A stretch of DNA of 64,000 nucleotides from an uncultured Bacteroidia bacterium (GCA_902801465.1 CADCIH010000006.1:24456-88455); one strand, 5' to 3'; counted from the stretch's first letter, positions 8,176-16,000 are shown. Numbers and translations are program-made. The notes: generated by a model not told the origin, from the sequence alone.

Positions 8176-10320
8176 ATGAAAAAACTGTCATTCCTCACCC
8201 TGTTGCTCCTCGTGGTTATCACCGCTGGTGCTCAAGAAAAGAAATTCTTCACCCCGGCAGACGCCTCCTATAACAACAGGAGCCTCTATGCCTCACGTCC
8301 CAACCAACTGAAATGGGTCGGCGATCAGGAAATCCTGATGAAGGTCGATGGCAAAAACATCGTCACCATGACGCCCGATGGCAAACACGAAGCCACCTTC
8401 ATGACCCTCGACGAACTCAACGGCTACGCCAATGCCGCCGGCATCGATAGCCTGCGCCGTATTCCCAATATCACCTGGCTCAACGACCGTCAGGCCTATT
8501 TCTATGCCGTGGGCAAAAACGGTATCACGCTGAACCGTTTGGATATCAAGAAAAAGACCATTGAGCCGATGACAAGTGTTCCCCAAGGGTCTGAAAACCA
8601 AAACATCTGTGAAGCGACCATGCGCATCGCCTATACCATCGACAACAACCTGTATGTAGCTGACGGCGACAAGCAAATCCAGATCACCGACAACCCCGAA
8701 GGCGTAGTGGCCGGACAGAGCGTCCACCGCAACGAGTTCGCCATCAACGGCGGTATCTTCTGGTCGCCCGACGGCTCACAGTTGGCTTATTACTCCATGG
8801 ACGAGCGCATGGTGACCGACTATCCGCTGGTCGACATCACCGAACGCATCGCCACGGCCAAACCCATCAAATACCCCATGGCAGGCATGACCAGCCATCA
8901 GGTGACACTCCATGTCTATAATATGAATACGGGTAAAGAGGTCGTGGTGAAGACGGGCGAACCCGTAGAACAATACCTCACCGCCATCACCTGGAACCCT
9001 GACAACAAGCGCATCTACATCGGCGTGCTGAACCGTGAGCAGAACCACCTGATGTTCAATGAATACAATGCCATTACGGGCGACTTCATCCAGACCATCT
9101 TCGAAGACCGCGACGACCAGTGGGTCGAGCCCCAAGGTCCGGCTTACTTCCTGCCCAACAACCCCGACCAGTTCATCTGGAAGGCCCAACGCGACGGCTA
9201 CTACCACCTCTATCTCTATACCATCAGCAAGAGCCAAGTGAAGCAACTCACCCAAGGCGAGTTCGTCATCACCGACTTCAACGGGTTCTCCAAGGATGGT
9301 AGCAAGATCTACTACCGCTCCACCGAAGTCAGCCCGCTGGAGCGCCATTGCTATATGATGGACATCAAGAGCGGCAAGGTCACCAAGCTCACCAAGGAGC
9401 ACGGTACCCACGACGTGACGCCCTCCACCAACGGCAAGTACTTCATCGACGTGTATAGCAGCATCGACGTGCCGCTCAACATCGACATGCAGGACCGCAA
9501 CGGCAAGTTCGTTTGCCGTCTGCACGAAGCCGAAAACCCGCTGAAGGACTACAACATCGGTGAGACCACCCTGGGCACCTTGAAGGCCAAGGACGGACAG
9601 ACGCTTTACACCCGTCTCATCAAGCCCTATAACTTCGACTCCTCGAAGAAATATCCCGTCATCGTCTATGTGTACGGAGGTCCCCATGCCCAGCTGGTTA
9701 CCGATACTTGGACTGCCGGTGCTGGCATCTACCTGAATTACCTGGCCCAGGAAGGCTTCCTGGTGTTCACTCTCGATAATCGCGGCTCGGCCGACCGTGG
9801 CGAGGCTTTCGAACAATGCATCCATCGTCAGTGCGGCCAACTCGAGATGCAAGACCAGCTGACAGGCATCGAATGGCTCAAGACCCTGCCTTACGTCGAT
9901 GCCGAGCGTATCGGTTCCGACGGATGGAGCTATGGTGGCTTTATGTCGACCTCACTGAAGATCAACCATCCTGAGGTGTTCAAGGTGAGCGTGGCTGGTG
10001 GTCCGGTGCTCGACTGGAAGTACTACGAGATCATGTACGGCGAGCGTTATATGGACATGCCACAGGAGAATCCCGAAGGCTATGAACTCACCAGCCTGGA
10101 AAACAAGACCGACAAGTTGGAAGGCAAGCTCCTGATGATCCATTGCACCACCGACCCAGTGGTGATGTGGCAACACAGCCTGGTGTTTGTGGAGAATTGC
10201 ATCCATAACGGCAAGCTGCTCGATTACTTCGTGTATCCTGGTCACGATCACAACGTCTATGGCATGGATCGGGCACACTTGATCGCAAAGATCACACAGT
10301 ATTTCAAGGATAACCTTTAA
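8176..10320 (+). CDS. S9 family prolyl tripeptidyl/dipeptidyl peptidase (PtpA/DPP-IV-like)
   Basis: This 714-residue protein has a signal peptide (MKKLSFLTLLLLVVITAGAQ), an N-terminal beta-propeller and a C-terminal alpha/beta hydrolase. The triad reads Ser585 (GWSYGG), Asp660 (CTTDP) and His692 (GHDHNV). The 75- and 32-residue spacings match P. gingivalis PtpA and DPP-IV. Several propeller phrases (HRNEFAINGGIFWSP, YPMAG.TSHQVT, SPLERH) are closer to PtpA. Glu618, 33 residues after the serine, falls where PtpA has the Glu636 that binds the substrate N-terminus. The enzyme would release Xaa-Xaa-Pro tripeptides (or Xaa-Pro dipeptides) outside the inner membrane for peptide feeding. Confidence 0.85.
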   Translation: MKKLSFLTLLLLVVITAGAQEKKFFTPADASYNNRSLYASRPNQLKWVGDQEILMKVDGKNIVTMTPDGKHEATFMTLDELNGYANAAGIDSLRRIPNITWLNDRQAYFYAVGKNGITLNRLDIKKKTIEPMTSVPQGSENQNICEATMRIAYTIDNNLYVADGDKQIQITDNPEGVVAGQSVHRNEFAINGGIFWSPDGSQLAYYSMDERMVTDYPLVDITERIATAKPIKYPMAGMTSHQVTLHVYNMNTGKEVVVKTGEPVEQYLTAITWNPDNKRIYIGVLNREQNHLMFNEYNAITGDFIQTIFEDRDDQWVEPQGPAYFLPNNPDQFIWKAQRDGYYHLYLYTISKSQVKQLTQGEFVITDFNGFSKDGSKIYYRSTEVSPLERHCYMMDIKSGKVTKLTKEHGTHDVTPSTNGKYFIDVYSSIDVPLNIDMQDRNGKFVCRLHEAENPLKDYNIGETTLGTLKAKDGQTLYTRLIKPYNFDSSKKYPVIVYVYGGPHAQLVTDTWTAGAGIYLNYLAQEGFLVFTLDNRGSADRGEAFEQCIHRQCGQLEMQDQLTGIEWLKTLPYVDAERIGSDGWSYGGFMSTSLKINHPEVFKVSVAGGPVLDWKYYEIMYGERYMDMPQENPEGYELTSLENKTDKLEGKLLMIHCTTDPVVMWQHSLVFVENCIHNGKLLDYFVYPGHDHNVYGMDRAHLIAKITQYFKDNL

Positions 10321-10334
10321 ACGCGAAGGATCCT

Positions 10335-10416
10335 AGCATAACGAGATGCCCCAACGGCACTAAGAAACTCCCTTCGGTTCGTTTCTAAGGTGCCTTTTGG
10401 GGCATCTCGCTATGCT
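10335..10416. repeat. Long bipartite inverted repeat between convergent genes
   Basis: The arms 10335-10368 and 10381-10416 are about 35 nt each and pair almost throughout (AGCATA, CGAGATGCCCC, GGCAC, AGAAAC against their complements). The 12-nt loop contains TTCGG. There is no T run. It lies between two convergent genes and could act as a transcription barrier, but its size suggests a palindromic repeat element like the others in this window. Confidence 0.75.
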
Positions 10417-10431
10417 TATGGGTATTCTACC

Positions 10432-10953
10432 TTACTTTAAAACTTCCAGTCTAGCTTTTAGGCTCCGCTGGATGCCTTTTGAGGAGTAGGTGGCTCCGCT
10501 GACGGCATCCACTTCTTTATTGAGGGCCTCTTTGGCGGTCAGGCCATTCCACGACTCCAAATAACCGGCGTCGACAACCCGCTTCAGGAAGTTGGGTGTC
10601 TCGTTGTTGCTGAGCACGCGCACCTCGAGGATCTTGCCGTTGTCATCCAAGGCGATCTGCAATGGTGTGGGCCCGTTGAATCCATTAATATCATCCGAAT
10701 AGGGCGAAGAGAGCAGCACGGTGCCGATCACCTTGCCTTTGGCGTTCTTCACGGCGTAAGTGGCCGTCTCTGTCATCTCAACGTACATGGCCTTTGGGAA
10801 AGCGGTCTGAAGTTCCGTCAGGGTGGTGACGGGGAGGTCTTTCTCAGTGGGGGTGTAACTTGTGCACGAGGTAAACAGAAGAGAGTAAAGGCCAATGGTC
10901 ATTCCAATCATGGCGACGGTGATTGTGGTAATAAACGGATTTCTTTTTTTCAT
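10432..10953 (-). CDS. FMN-binding domain lipoprotein
   Basis: This 173-residue protein has an N-terminal hydrophobic segment and a possible lipobox LLFTSC at about 25-30, so it should be anchored outside the inner membrane. The FMN-binding domain (PF04205) ends with DAVSGATYSSKG, the motif whose threonine is covalently flavinylated by ApbE in RnfG/NqrC-type proteins. No Rnf, Nqr or apbE genes are nearby, so the electron partner is unknown. Its promoter is back to back with that of udk. Confidence 0.8.
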   Translation of the reverse strand: MKKRNPFITTITVAMIGMTIGLYSLLFTSCTSYTPTEKDLPVTTLTELQTAFPKAMYVEMTETATYAVKNAKGKVIGTVLLSSPYSDDINGFNGPTPLQIALDDNGKILEVRVLSNNETPNFLKRVVDAGYLESWNGLTAKEALNKEVDAVSGATYSSKGIQRSLKARLEVLK

Positions 10954-10970
10954 GGCGTTGATATTTGATG

Positions 10971-10994
10971 CAAAAGTACTTTTTTTTATTTTTG
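10971..10994. promoter_or_regulatory. Divergent promoters for the FMN-binding gene and udk
   Basis: TACTTTTG on the minus strand (10978 to 10971) and TATTTTTG on the plus strand (10987-10994) are -7 boxes facing opposite ways. The plus-strand box rules out the ORF's earlier ATG at 10965 as the udk start. Confidence 0.6.
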
Positions 10995-11018
10995 TGCATT
11001 CAAAAAAAACTCAATAAC

Positions 11019-11621
11019 ATGTTAATTATCGGTATTGCAGGCGGCTCAGGTTCAGGCAAGACCACCGTCGTCAAAGAGCTGGTAAAACAGCTTCCAAACA
11101 ACTCAGTATCAGTTATTTCTCAGGATGCTTATTATTATGATAACGGCCATCTCTCTCCGGAGGAAAAGCTACACATCAATTTCGACCATCCCGATGCCAT
11201 CGAGTGGGATTTGATGATTGAGCACCTTGACCGTCTGAAGAGAGGGGAGACCATCCCTATGCCCATCTACACTTACGTCACCTGCGCCCGTTCAGAGGAG
11301 GTGGTCCATGTGGAGCCCACCGAGGTGATTATCGTGGAAGGTATCTTGGTGCTGAACAGTGAGGAGCTGCGTAAAAGAATGGATATCAAGGTGTTTGTAG
11401 ATACCGACAGTGATGAGCGCCTGATGCGTATCATTCATCGTGACATTGCCGAGCGTGGCCGCACCTGGGAGGCGGTGCTGCGTCACTATCAGACCTACGT
11501 GAAGCCCATGCACCAGCAGTTCATCGAGCCCACCAAGCGTTATGCCGACATCATCTTGCCGCAAGGCTCAAGTCCCGTGGTGGTCGATATCTTGGCTTCA
11601 AGGATCAAGATGAACCTCTGA
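11019..11621 (+). CDS. udk: Uridine kinase
   Basis: Uridine kinase phosphorylates uridine and cytidine in pyrimidine salvage. The 200-residue product begins MLIIGIAGGSGSGKTT, placing the Walker A loop at residues 7-16, and continues with the family segments QDAYYYD and NFDHPDAIEWD. Length is typical. The ATG at 11019 is chosen because the promoter box at 10987-10994 lies between it and the ORF's first ATG. A bidirectional terminator follows. Confidence 0.93.
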   Translation: MLIIGIAGGSGSGKTTVVKELVKQLPNNSVSVISQDAYYYDNGHLSPEEKLHINFDHPDAIEWDLMIEHLDRLKRGETIPMPIYTYVTCARSEEVVHVEPTEVIIVEGILVLNSEELRKRMDIKVFVDTDSDERLMRIIHRDIAERGRTWEAVLRHYQTYVKPMHQQFIEPTKRYADIILPQGSSPVVVDILASRIKMNL

Positions 11622-11644
11622 TTTCTTTAAACTTTAGGAATAAA

Positions 11645-11680
11645 AAAAACCGCTGCAAATCAAGTTTGTAGCGGTTTTTT
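11645..11680. terminator. Terminator after udk
   Basis: AACCGCTGCAAA pairs with TTTGTAGCGGTT around TCAAG, with an A run before and a T run after. It can work in both directions. It abuts the tRNA-Gln-like sequence at 11680. Confidence 0.9.
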
Positions 11681-11693
11681 GTTGCCCAACCAG
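11680..11693 (-). repeat. tRNA-Gln 3'-end-like sequence (possible left attachment site)
   Basis: The 14 nt TGTTGCCCAACCAG match 15779-15792 at the tRNA-Gln gene. The next bases also resemble the T-arm (AAGTCGTCCC versus GATTCGAACC). It reads as a remnant or target-site copy left by integration. Confidence 0.5.
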
Positions 11694-11822
11694 AAGTCGT
11701 CCCGGTTGTTTCCAAATGCTTCAAAATGCTTTCAAATACTATCTAAAGTATTGTAAATCAAACGGTTGGTTGTTTTGCTTAAGGATACGAAAAAGCATTC
11801 AATAATACCGATTTGCTCAAAA

Positions 11823-11843
11823 TGTTTCAGTAATGTTTCAGTA
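11823..11843 (+). repeat. Tandem TGTTTCAGTA sites, left end
   Basis: Two copies of TGTTTCAGTA (11823-11832 and 11834-11843) lie 11 bp apart, about one helical turn. The same pair occurs at 15702-15722, and single copies form an inverted repeat ahead of the integrase. They are likely recombinase arm-type binding sites. The rest of the 403-nt gap 11622-12024 holds the two terminators and the promoter listed separately. Confidence 0.6.
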
Positions 11844-11933
11844 GTTTTTGTGGCAGCAGCCATCTTTAAAGCCGTCGTAATTGTGATTTACAAGGATCCA
11901 TTCGGGCTTCCATGAGATTGATGATGCTGAAGA

Positions 11934-11962
11934 AAAACGGACCGCCACGGTCCGTTTTTTTT
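11934..11962 (+). terminator. Terminator-like hairpin upstream of the FISUMP lipoprotein gene
   Basis: AACGGACCG and CGGTCCGTT pair around CCA, followed by a T run. No clear gene precedes it inside the element, so it may insulate the downstream promoter from read-through. Confidence 0.8.
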
Positions 11963-11990
11963 GTTTTGTTCCATTATTTTGTTATTTTTG
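11960..11990 (+). promoter_or_regulatory. Full Bacteroidota promoter (TTTG-N19-TATTTTTG)
   Basis: TTTG at 11960-11963 is separated by 19 nt from TATTTTTG at 11983-11990, an exact consensus match. It drives the lipoprotein gene starting at 12025. Confidence 0.75.
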
Positions 11991-12024
11991 CGCTTGTTTA
12001 TGAAATTCATAAAAATCAATTAAT

Positions 12025-13335
12025 ATGAAGAAACTAGCAAAGGCCATAGCAGCCATAATGCTAACGGTGGCGGTAATATGTTCCGCTGGATGTAAACCTG
12101 ATCCAGTTGTTACGCCTGATCCAGTTGTTACGGTAACTACTTATTCTCCACATGATATCACGATGAATACAGCTGTTTGTGGGGGTGAAGTGATTGCGAC
12201 TGAGGGATTAACAGTTGAAGAAATAGGTTTGTGCTGGAGCGTTAGTTGTAATCCAACAGTGAATGATTACAAAAAATCTACATCAATTACAGGCGAACCA
12301 TTTGTTTGTATGATTTCTGGCCTTGAGCCTTATATGGAATACCATATCAGAGCATTTGCATTCATTGAGAATGCATACTATTATGGCGAAGATAAGTGTT
12401 TTATAACAGAAGCTGAAATGCCATCGGTTTCAACTTTTGAAGTGTCCAATATCACTCATTGTACTGCGATTGGCGGAGGAGAAGTCACAAATGATGGAGG
12501 ACTTTTTGTTTCAGAGTGCGGCCTTTGCTGGAGCACTAGAATAGAGCCGACCTTGGATGATGAGCATTGTTCTAGTAATCACTTGGGTTGTGGCGAGTTT
12601 TCTGTCGAAATGACGAACCTTGAAGAAAACACAATCTATTATGTGCGTGCGTACGCTATTAATGAATTTGGTGTTAGTTATGGTGAACAAGTATCTTTTG
12701 GTACAATGGGTATGTTTAACGGCCATGAATATGTAAATCTCGGTTTGCCAAGTGGAACGTTATGGGCTACATGTAATTTGGGAGTAGATATTCCTGAAGG
12801 TTTTGGTGATTATTATGCATGGGGTGAAACGGAACCCAAGGAAACCTACAATTGGATCACTTATAAGTATAGTTTGGATGACCAATACCATCTCACCAAA
12901 TACTGTTGTACTTCACATTACGGTAATAATGGTTTTACCGATAATCTAAGTACCCTTTTATTGGAAGATGATGCAGCTGCAGCTAATTGGGGTGAAGGGT
13001 GGTGTATACCTACTGAAGAACAATGGAGAGAGTTGATGGAGAATACCACCAGTAACTATGCCACCTTAAACGGTGTGAACGGTCATCTATTCACCTCTCC
13101 CAATGGTAAAAGCTTGTTTTTGCCGGCTGCTGGTGCCCAGTCTTCTAATGGGAATGATTGGGAGAATCAAAGCGGCTATTATAGTTCGAGCTCGGTTCAG
13201 ACCGATGCTTCGTGTCATGCGTGGTTCTTCTACTTCGTATACCCCTACGTTTATTATGTGGATCCGTATATGACAATTGACCATGGCGGAAGGTATGCCG
13301 GTCGAACTGTCCGTCCAGTGCGGTCTTCAAAATAG
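12025..13335 (+). CDS. Lipoprotein with two Ig/Fn3-like repeats and a FISUMP domain
   Basis: This 436-residue protein has a signal peptide with lipobox VICSAGC (Cys23), so it should be an outer-membrane lipoprotein. Two Fn3-like repeats of the GGEV...GLCWS...YYVRAYA type cover about 45-225. A Fibrobacter-major-paralogous domain follows (about 235-433, YVNLGLPSGTLWATCNLG through GRTVRPV). That domain closely resembles the one in the giant T9SS protein at 3910-7779 (shared GNNGFTDNL and LLEDDAA), so the two are paralogous at domain level. A perfect promoter precedes it and a terminator follows. Surface role unknown. Confidence 0.8.
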   Translation: MKKLAKAIAAIMLTVAVICSAGCKPDPVVTPDPVVTVTTYSPHDITMNTAVCGGEVIATEGLTVEEIGLCWSVSCNPTVNDYKKSTSITGEPFVCMISGLEPYMEYHIRAFAFIENAYYYGEDKCFITEAEMPSVSTFEVSNITHCTAIGGGEVTNDGGLFVSECGLCWSTRIEPTLDDEHCSSNHLGCGEFSVEMTNLEENTIYYVRAYAINEFGVSYGEQVSFGTMGMFNGHEYVNLGLPSGTLWATCNLGVDIPEGFGDYYAWGETEPKETYNWITYKYSLDDQYHLTKYCCTSHYGNNGFTDNLSTLLLEDDAAAANWGEGWCIPTEEQWRELMENTTSNYATLNGVNGHLFTSPNGKSLFLPAAGAQSSNGNDWENQSGYYSSSSVQTDASCHAWFFYFVYPYVYYVDPYMTIDHGGRYAGRTVRPVRSSK

Positions 13336-13345
13336 GCTTAGCCAT

Positions 13346-13375
13346 AAAAAAACCGCTCCCGGAGGAGCGGTTTTT
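13346..13375. terminator. Rho-independent terminator after the lipoprotein gene
   Basis: AACCGCTCC pairs with GGAGCGGTT around CGGA, with an A run upstream and a T run downstream. Convergent genes lie on both sides. Confidence 0.9.
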
Positions 13376-13411
13376 CAACGCAATCTCGTTACGTTCAAAT
13401 AAGCCTAGATT

Positions 13412-13897
13412 TTATGCCTCTTTCACGTTGTCCATTCCGACCTGGACGGCTTGCATGTTCAGCGGGATAAGCTTGTGGGCGCGCTCCGGCAGGGAGTGAC
13501 GCAGACCCTCTTCGACGTTCTTGTTGTCGATGATGGGGCGGAGCTTCAGGAAAGCACCCAAGATGATCATGTTGAACACCTTGCTGTTGCCCATGTCGGA
13601 AGCGAGCTGAGCACCCTCGATGGTGTAGATGTGAATGTCCTTACGGGTGGGCTTCTTCGTGATACCGTTGGGATCATAGATGAGGTAGCCACCGGGCTTC
13701 ACTTTGTCCTCGAACTTGTCGAGTGACTGCTGATTCAGAATGACTGCAGTGTCGAAGGCGTTGAGGATGGGGGAGCATACGCGCTCGTCGCTGACGATGA
13801 CGGTCACATTAGCCGTGCCGCCACGCATCTCGGGTCCGTATGAAGGCATCCAGCTGACTTCCTTGTTCTGCATGATACCACTGTAAGCAAGGATCCA
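13412..13897 (-). pseudogene. 5'-truncated 2-oxoacid:ferredoxin oxidoreductase gamma subunit
   Basis: The frame encodes the gamma subunit of 2-oxoglutarate/2-oxoacid:ferredoxin oxidoreductase (WMPSYGPEMRGGTANVTVIV, NQQSLDKFEDKVKPGG, SLPERAHKLIPLN). The intact family begins with about 25 residues holding the GFGGQGVL motif. Here recognisable homology starts at ILAYSGIM (about 13895), after which the upstream sequence is unrelated although the frame stays open. An ATG at 13873 could still give a 153-residue product without the N-terminal strand. No alpha or beta subunit gene is adjacent. It lies inside the putative element and looks like a fragment trapped by rearrangement. Confidence 0.7.
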
Positions 13898-14230
13898 TGC
13901 TGCCGTCGAGATACTGAAAAACCAAAAGTCAAGCTGCCGTCACGTTTGAACTTGTTAATGGAACTCACTTTTCACCCGTTCTTCCGAGGTTGGAGCGGGC
14001 GTTTGAGGTGACTATTGGTTAGGCTGATTTTAATAACTCCAACACCTTCTTTAACGTTTCCTCATAATGTGGCCGTAAGGATGTGTGTATTGATAGGATT
14101 GGGTGAAATATTAAAACTCTTCGGCATTTATTTGGTGGGTTTCTTTGTTTTTCTGAGATTTTTATTTTTCACAGATTATCAATTATTTAAAAAGTATATT
14201 TCTGTGATAATCTCTTAAATGAACGGGTTT
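13898..14230. other. Gap without a recognisable gene
   Basis: About 330 nt between the truncated oxidoreductase gene and the recombinase control region. It starts where homology to the oxidoreductase stops, so it contains the rearrangement junction. It holds GTCAAGCTGCCG (13928-13939), also found in the repeat at 63964. I see no RNA gene or credible coding sequence. Confidence 0.5.
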
Positions 14231-14262
14231 TGTTTCAGTAAATGTGGCGAACTACTGAAACA
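14231..14262. promoter_or_regulatory. Inverted TGTTTCAGTA pair upstream of the recombinase (operator-like)
   Basis: TGTTTCAGTA (14231-14240) and TACTGAAACA (14253-14262) are perfect 10-nt inverted copies with a 12-nt spacer. They sit just before the -7 box and match the tandem sites at the element ends. Autoregulation by the recombinase or its partner is a reasonable inference. Confidence 0.55.
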
Positions 14263-14267
14263 TGTCG

Positions 14268-14275
14268 TATTTTTG
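14268..14275 (+). promoter_or_regulatory. -7 promoter box of the recombinase gene
   Basis: TATTTTTG, six nt after the inverted repeat and 21 nt before the ATG at 14297. It rules out the ORF's first ATG at 14219. Confidence 0.6.
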
Positions 14276-14296
14276 CCGCCAAAAAACGAAATAATC

Positions 14297-15667
14297 ATGG
14301 TTACTTTTAATTTGGAACTGAACAGCAAGCCGAACAGGTTGGGCAAGTACGTCGTCTTTATTCGAATCACGCAAGATCGGAAAAGCAAAAGGATAAAGAC
14401 CTCTGTTGCGTTGGATTCGCGGGCAGAGTGGAATCCTAAAAAACAAGAGGTTCGCAGTACCAATCTGTACCATGCCGTCCTCAACGATACCTTGAGGATG
14501 GAGTTGGCGAAGGCTGAACAAACGTATCGCGAAATGAAGGAATCCGGTGCCGTCTCCCCATACAGCATCAAGGAGAAGATCAAAGGGCTTGAAAAGTCGG
14601 ATTCTTTTCTTGAATTTGCGCGACAACATGCCCAGTCGATCTATGTGGCTGGCAGGATACCTTATTGGAAGCGGTGGGTTGGATTCTGCAACAAATTGGA
14701 GGCTTATGCCAAGGATAGCGGCATGGGCGACATTACCTTTGCCGATCTTGACCTTGATTTTCTGAAGCGATACGAGACTTATTTGCGCACTAGGCGCAAC
14801 GAGAGGAATAATGAGCGCAAGCTGAGTCCTAACACCATTTACACCCAATTCAAGCTGTTTAGGACCTTAACGCACGAGGCCGAGAAGATGGGTCGCATTA
14901 AGCAGAATCCATTCAATGTATTTTCGCTATCACAGGAAAAAACGGTCAGGGATAAATTGACGAAGGAAGAGATAGATAAGTTGTTGGAGCTAAAGTTGGT
15001 CGAGGGCAGCGTGAAATGGCACAGCAGGAATGCTTTTATGTTCAGTTATTATTGTGCGGGCATTAGGGTGGGGGATTTGCTCCATCTACGCTGGTTGAAC
15101 ATCGCACCTGATGGTAGGCTTAACTATCAAATGGGAAAGAATCACAAGCCTCGCGATCTGGTGCTTGTGGAACAGGCGTTGGACATTCTGCGTTTGTACC
15201 ATACTGACAGCACATTGGTGACTGATTACATCTTTCCATTCATGCCCAAAGATAAGCCCTGGTCTCATGCACTGCAACTTGAGGATCGAGACGCATTACC
15301 GCCTGAAATCAAGCTGAAGATGGACGCTTGTGTTACGTCAAAGACGGCTCTGATAAACAAAACGTTAAAGCAGTTGGCGGCTGACGCGGGTATTACAATA
15401 AAGTTGTCGATGCATATAAGTCGACACTCATTTGCCAAGGCCGCTAAAATGAAAGGTATTGATAATCTGTCTGTAAAGGAATTGCTCGCCCAGAGTAGTG
15501 TTGCTGTCACGGAAAGGTATATGGGTGATTTTGACACAGATCAAAATGATGCTGCATTGCGGAAGGTGTTTGATGCAGATTCGGCAGAGGAGGCATTGCT
15601 GAAACAGCTCCGAGCTTTGCCAGCAGGTGAGCTTGAGTCTTTGTTGAAAAAGCTTAAAGGTGAATAA
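14297..15667 (+). CDS. Tyrosine recombinase (phage-type integrase)
   Basis: This 456-residue protein has the usual Bacteroidota layout: an N-terminal Arm-DNA-binding region (to about 110), a SAM-like core-binding domain (about 115-215) and a catalytic domain. The catalytic residues are Arg257 (GIRVGDLL), Lys281 (MGKNHKPRD), His373-x-x-Arg376 (HISRHSF) and Tyr408 (TERYMGDF). All are present, so the enzyme is probably active. It reads towards the 3' end of tRNA-Gln, 114 nt away, which marks that tRNA as the likely integration site. The ATG at 14297 is chosen because the promoter lies at 14268-14275. Confidence 0.9.
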   Translation: MVTFNLELNSKPNRLGKYVVFIRITQDRKSKRIKTSVALDSRAEWNPKKQEVRSTNLYHAVLNDTLRMELAKAEQTYREMKESGAVSPYSIKEKIKGLEKSDSFLEFARQHAQSIYVAGRIPYWKRWVGFCNKLEAYAKDSGMGDITFADLDLDFLKRYETYLRTRRNERNNERKLSPNTIYTQFKLFRTLTHEAEKMGRIKQNPFNVFSLSQEKTVRDKLTKEEIDKLLELKLVEGSVKWHSRNAFMFSYYCAGIRVGDLLHLRWLNIAPDGRLNYQMGKNHKPRDLVLVEQALDILRLYHTDSTLVTDYIFPFMPKDKPWSHALQLEDRDALPPEIKLKMDACVTSKTALINKTLKQLAADAGITIKLSMHISRHSFAKAAKMKGIDNLSVKELLAQSSVAVTERYMGDFDTDQNDAALRKVFDADSAEEALLKQLRALPAGELESLLKKLKGE

Positions 15668-15701
15668 CGCTTTTTATTTTAAAGCAACGATTAGGTCAAG
15701 A

Positions 15702-15722
15702 TGTTTCAGTAATGTTTCAGTC
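15702..15722 (+). repeat. Tandem TGTTTCAGT sites, right end
   Basis: TGTTTCAGTA (15702-15711) and TGTTTCAGTC (15713-15722) lie 11 bp apart, in the same orientation as the left-end pair at 11823-11843. They are likely recombinase binding sites near the attachment site. Confidence 0.6.
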
Positions 15723-15723
15723 G

Positions 15724-15773
15724 GAAAAAAGAAAATCGCCGCAACTCCTTGATTTATAGGTAATTGCGGCGAT
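15724..15773 (-). terminator. Terminator of tRNA-Gln
   Basis: On the minus strand, ATCGCCGCAA and TTGCGGCGAT (10 bp) form a stem followed by T4CT6, directly downstream of the tRNA. Confidence 0.8.
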
Positions 15774-15780
15774 ATTGCTG

Positions 15781-15851
15781 TTGCCCAACCAGGATTCGAA
15801 CCTAGACTAACTGATCCAGAGTCAGTTGTGCTGCCATTACACCATTGGGCA
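15781..15851 (-). tRNA. trnQ: tRNA-Gln (CUG anticodon)
   Basis: A full cloverleaf can be drawn: acceptor TGCCCAA/TTGGGCA, anticodon stem ACTGA/TCAGT with loop CTCTGGA (anticodon CUG) and T-loop TTCGAAT. The 3' CCA is not encoded. Its 3' end faces the recombinase and is the probable integration site of the 11.7-15.8 kb element. Confidence 0.95.
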
Positions 15852-15952
15852 TCGTTTCAGGCTGCAAAAATACATTTTTTTTGTTTCACACAAGAAAAAA
15901 ATGTGATTTTTTTGAGTCTTGAGAAAAAAATCATTAAAAAACTAAAAAATTA

Positions 15953-15982
15953 GTTGCAAGATTAAAATATTATGTATATTTG
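15953..15982 (+). promoter_or_regulatory. Promoter of the LRR lipoprotein-blaI-blaR1 operon
   Basis: GTTG (15953-15956), 18 nt, then TATATTTG (15975-15982). It puts the transcription start near 15990 and favours the ATG at 16001. Upstream, 15852-15950 is AT-rich with no other signal. Confidence 0.65.
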
Positions 15983-16000
15983 CAGCGTTATACCGGTGAA

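Larger units (their letters stand above)
11680..15792. mobile_element. Putative small integrative element at tRNA-Gln
   Basis: A 14-nt sequence matching the 3' end of tRNA-Gln and the base beyond it (11680-11693) recurs at the tRNA itself (15779-15792). A tyrosine recombinase lies just inside, next to the tRNA 3' end, the usual layout of tRNA-targeted elements. Both ends carry a tandem TGTTTCAGTA pair in the same orientation (11823-11843 and 15702-15722). The content is a lipoprotein gene, a truncated oxidoreductase gene and the recombinase, with no transfer or replication genes. It may be a decayed element or a minimal cassette; the boundaries are inferred. Confidence 0.5.

Noticed and set aside
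11645..11680. Stem-loop after udk as part of a tRNA remnant
   Set aside because: Its arms and flanking A and T runs are those of a terminator; only the 14 nt after it match the tRNA end.
14015..14218. 67-residue hydrophobic ORF before the recombinase
   Set aside because: No recognisable motif and AT-rich. It ends right at the recombinase control region and most likely is chance.
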